Source: Pycnopodia helianthoides
Taxonomy: Eukaryota > Echinodermata > Asteroidea > Forcipulatida > Asteriidae
Assembly (NCBI GenBank): GCA_032158295.1
Contig: CM063262.1
Coordinates: forward strand, 9,743,977-9,807,976
Reading direction: 5' to 3'
DNA length: 64,000 nucleotides
Shown: piece after piece, positions 62,553-64,000 of the stretch
Layout of the letters: every line of letters begins with the position of its first letter
How positions within the stretch are numbered: position 1 is the stretch's first letter
The notes under the pieces: model-generated
Database searches by the model: none
What the model saw: only the letters and a program-made list of their open reading frames with translations
What the model was told of the DNA's origin: nothing
Translations under genes and position numbers: made by a program

Positions 62553-62705
62553 GTACGTAAAGACAGTTGGAAGAACAATCATACTACTGCAAAACTGGTG
62601 GCGTTTTATAGATGTGCAGAGTACAAAAAAAGGACAGCATTGTCAAACTAATTGTTTATTATTATGTTTTTTCGTTTATTGTAATCATGGGGCTAGGTGT
62701 GTGGA

Positions 62706-62955
62706 GGGCCGTGGCCGAGCGGTTAAGAGCACTGGACTCATGCTCTGGTGTTGCTGAGCAGAGTGTGGGTTCGAGTCCCGGTCGTGGCACTTGTGTCCTT
62801 GAGCAAGCTACTTTACCATAATTACTGTGTCCTTCAGATGGGACATTAAGCCGTGGTCTCCTGCACTAGGATTGGTAGTGCATGTAAATGAACCCAGAAT
62901 ACTTATGTTAGAAGAGTAGGGGTTCACTGCAGTGTTTCTGGTTCACATTGTCGAT
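62706..62955 (+). repeat. tRNA-derived SINE family Q, 3' truncated
   Basis: Head gccgtggccgagcggttaag, B-box gggttcgagtcccggtcg, and body through aggggttcactgcagtgttt. Confidence 0.82.
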
Positions 62956-63202
62956 AAAAAGAGAAATTGGTCTTGGAAGGGACTCGAACCTCCTTCCCAT
63001 CGGTTGGCATGTTTTTCCAAGATCTGCATGGATGTTTACAATCATTATTACTAACTTATTTTTGCATGTTTTGTTTTTCTCCATCCTAACACGCTACCTC
63101 ACTTGGACGTTGTCTTATTTCAACAGATGGTATGTTGTGTGTGTGTGTGTGTGTGTGGTTAAACTCGTTAAAATGTTCCCAGGAAAGCTTTAATGTCATC
63201 AC

Positions 63203-63848
63203 AGGCCTGGAATTTCATCTTTTAGACGGGAAGGCCTTTCTCATTTTGCAAAAGGGCACTTCGCTTGAGGGGTTTGAAGAGGCACCAAGGCCATGAGCAG
63301 GGCCCAATTTCATAAAACTGCTTAAGCAGACAATAGTGCTTAACAACTTTCTGCTAAGCAAAAACAAGCAGGAAACCAGTCACATGCAGTACATGTTACA
63401 TGGTGTTTTGGCTGGTAACCTTATTCTCCTGAGCACAAACAAGCAGGAAACCAGTCACATACAGTACACGTTACATGGTTTGCAGCTGGTAACCTCATTC
63501 TGCTAAAGCTGCTTAAGCAGACAAGAGTGCTTGACAACATTCTGCTGAGTACAAACAAGTAGGAATCTAGTCACAAACAGTACACGTTACATGGTTTGCA
63601 GCTGGTAACTTCATTCTGCTAAGCACAAATAAGTAGTAAACCAGTCAAATTTAGTACACATTTCATGGTTTTGTGGCTTGTAGGTTTATTCCGTTAAGCA
63701 AAAACAGGCAGGAAACCAGTCACATAAGTTACGTACTACCTGGTATTTTGGCTGGTAACCTTTAAAATTGTTTTGTGTTTATGTGTGGCTCTTTGTTGTG
63801 CAACAGCAGCCATGGCCTCTGTGACCTCAGTGTAATTCCAGGCCTGGT
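63203..63848 (+). repeat. MITE H split by an expanded MITE A cluster
   Basis: H starts caggcctggaatttcatctt (63203) and resumes gccatggcctctgtg to ccaggcctgg (63845). Between them lie one A left arm and about four repeats of caggaaaccagtcacat with ggctggtaacc, a local expansion of A's middle. Confidence 0.8.
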
Positions 63849-63992
63849 GTTAGTCATGTTAGTGTAGTACATGTACATGCATCAAAAAAGTAAATTTTTT
63901 AGAAAGATAAAACTTAATGGCTTATCTCATGATGGTTTCATGGAATGTTTTTTTGTTGTTATTATTTTTATTTTTATTTTGTTACTTTACAG

Positions 63993-64000
63993 AAATTGAT
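63993..64000 (+). other. Possible start of next DNHD1-like exon at window edge
   Basis: A pyrimidine-rich stretch ends in ttactttacag just before the last 8 bases. Joined in phase 2 to exon 48 it would read a stop after two codons. Either this is not the true acceptor or the sequence carries another one-base error. It cannot be decided from 8 bases. Confidence 0.3.

Noticed and set aside
1..64000. CRISPR arrays, bacterial operons, rRNA genes
   Set aside because: Nothing of the kind is present; the tandem repeats found are eukaryotic minisatellites without regular unique spacers.

Overview
The window is intron-rich animal nuclear DNA. Small exons with GT-AG borders are spread over 62 kb and separated by introns packed with tRNA-derived SINEs, palindromic TTAA-flanked MITEs, LINE 3' ends and minisatellites. 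This repeat style suggests an invertebrate deuterostome, most likely an echinoderm. That is inference from repeat style only; no species can be named.

Almost the whole plus strand is the middle part of one dynein-heavy-chain-family gene. I traced 48 exons from 242 to 62552, about 8.1 kb of coding sequence or about 2,690 codons. The first and last parts of the gene lie outside the window. In order the exons encode the linker (exons 1-12), AAA1 (13-18), AAA2 (19-24), AAA3 (25-33), AAA4 (33-36), the stalk with its microtubule-binding tip (37-44) and AAA5 (45-48). Ser/Arg/Gly-rich and acidic inserts that motor dyneins lack sit in exons 2, 7-8, 10, 18-20, 33 and 46. AAA1 has lost both Walker motifs and AAA4 has lost its P-loop. 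AAA2 and AAA3 keep clean P-loops. Together these fit the divergent DNHD1 family (dynein heavy chain domain-containing protein 1) better than an axonemal or cytoplasmic motor.

The 8.25 kb intron between exons 42 and 43 holds a second gene on the minus strand (52854-54110). It is an intronless 418-residue surface protein with a signal peptide, three Ig-like domains, a mucin-like stalk of three 22-residue repeats and a GPI-type tail.

The region also shows how introns grow and change. One intron (13950-14422) is a single minisatellite whose unit carries its own GTAA and TCTAG splice-like motifs. Three introns carry copies of the following exon's head. SINE tails sit directly on splice sites. Several coding exons need single-base corrections, mostly in short G runs, to keep the dynein frame. 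Residual assembly indels are likelier than a pseudogene, because the flanking protein sequence and splice sites are otherwise intact.
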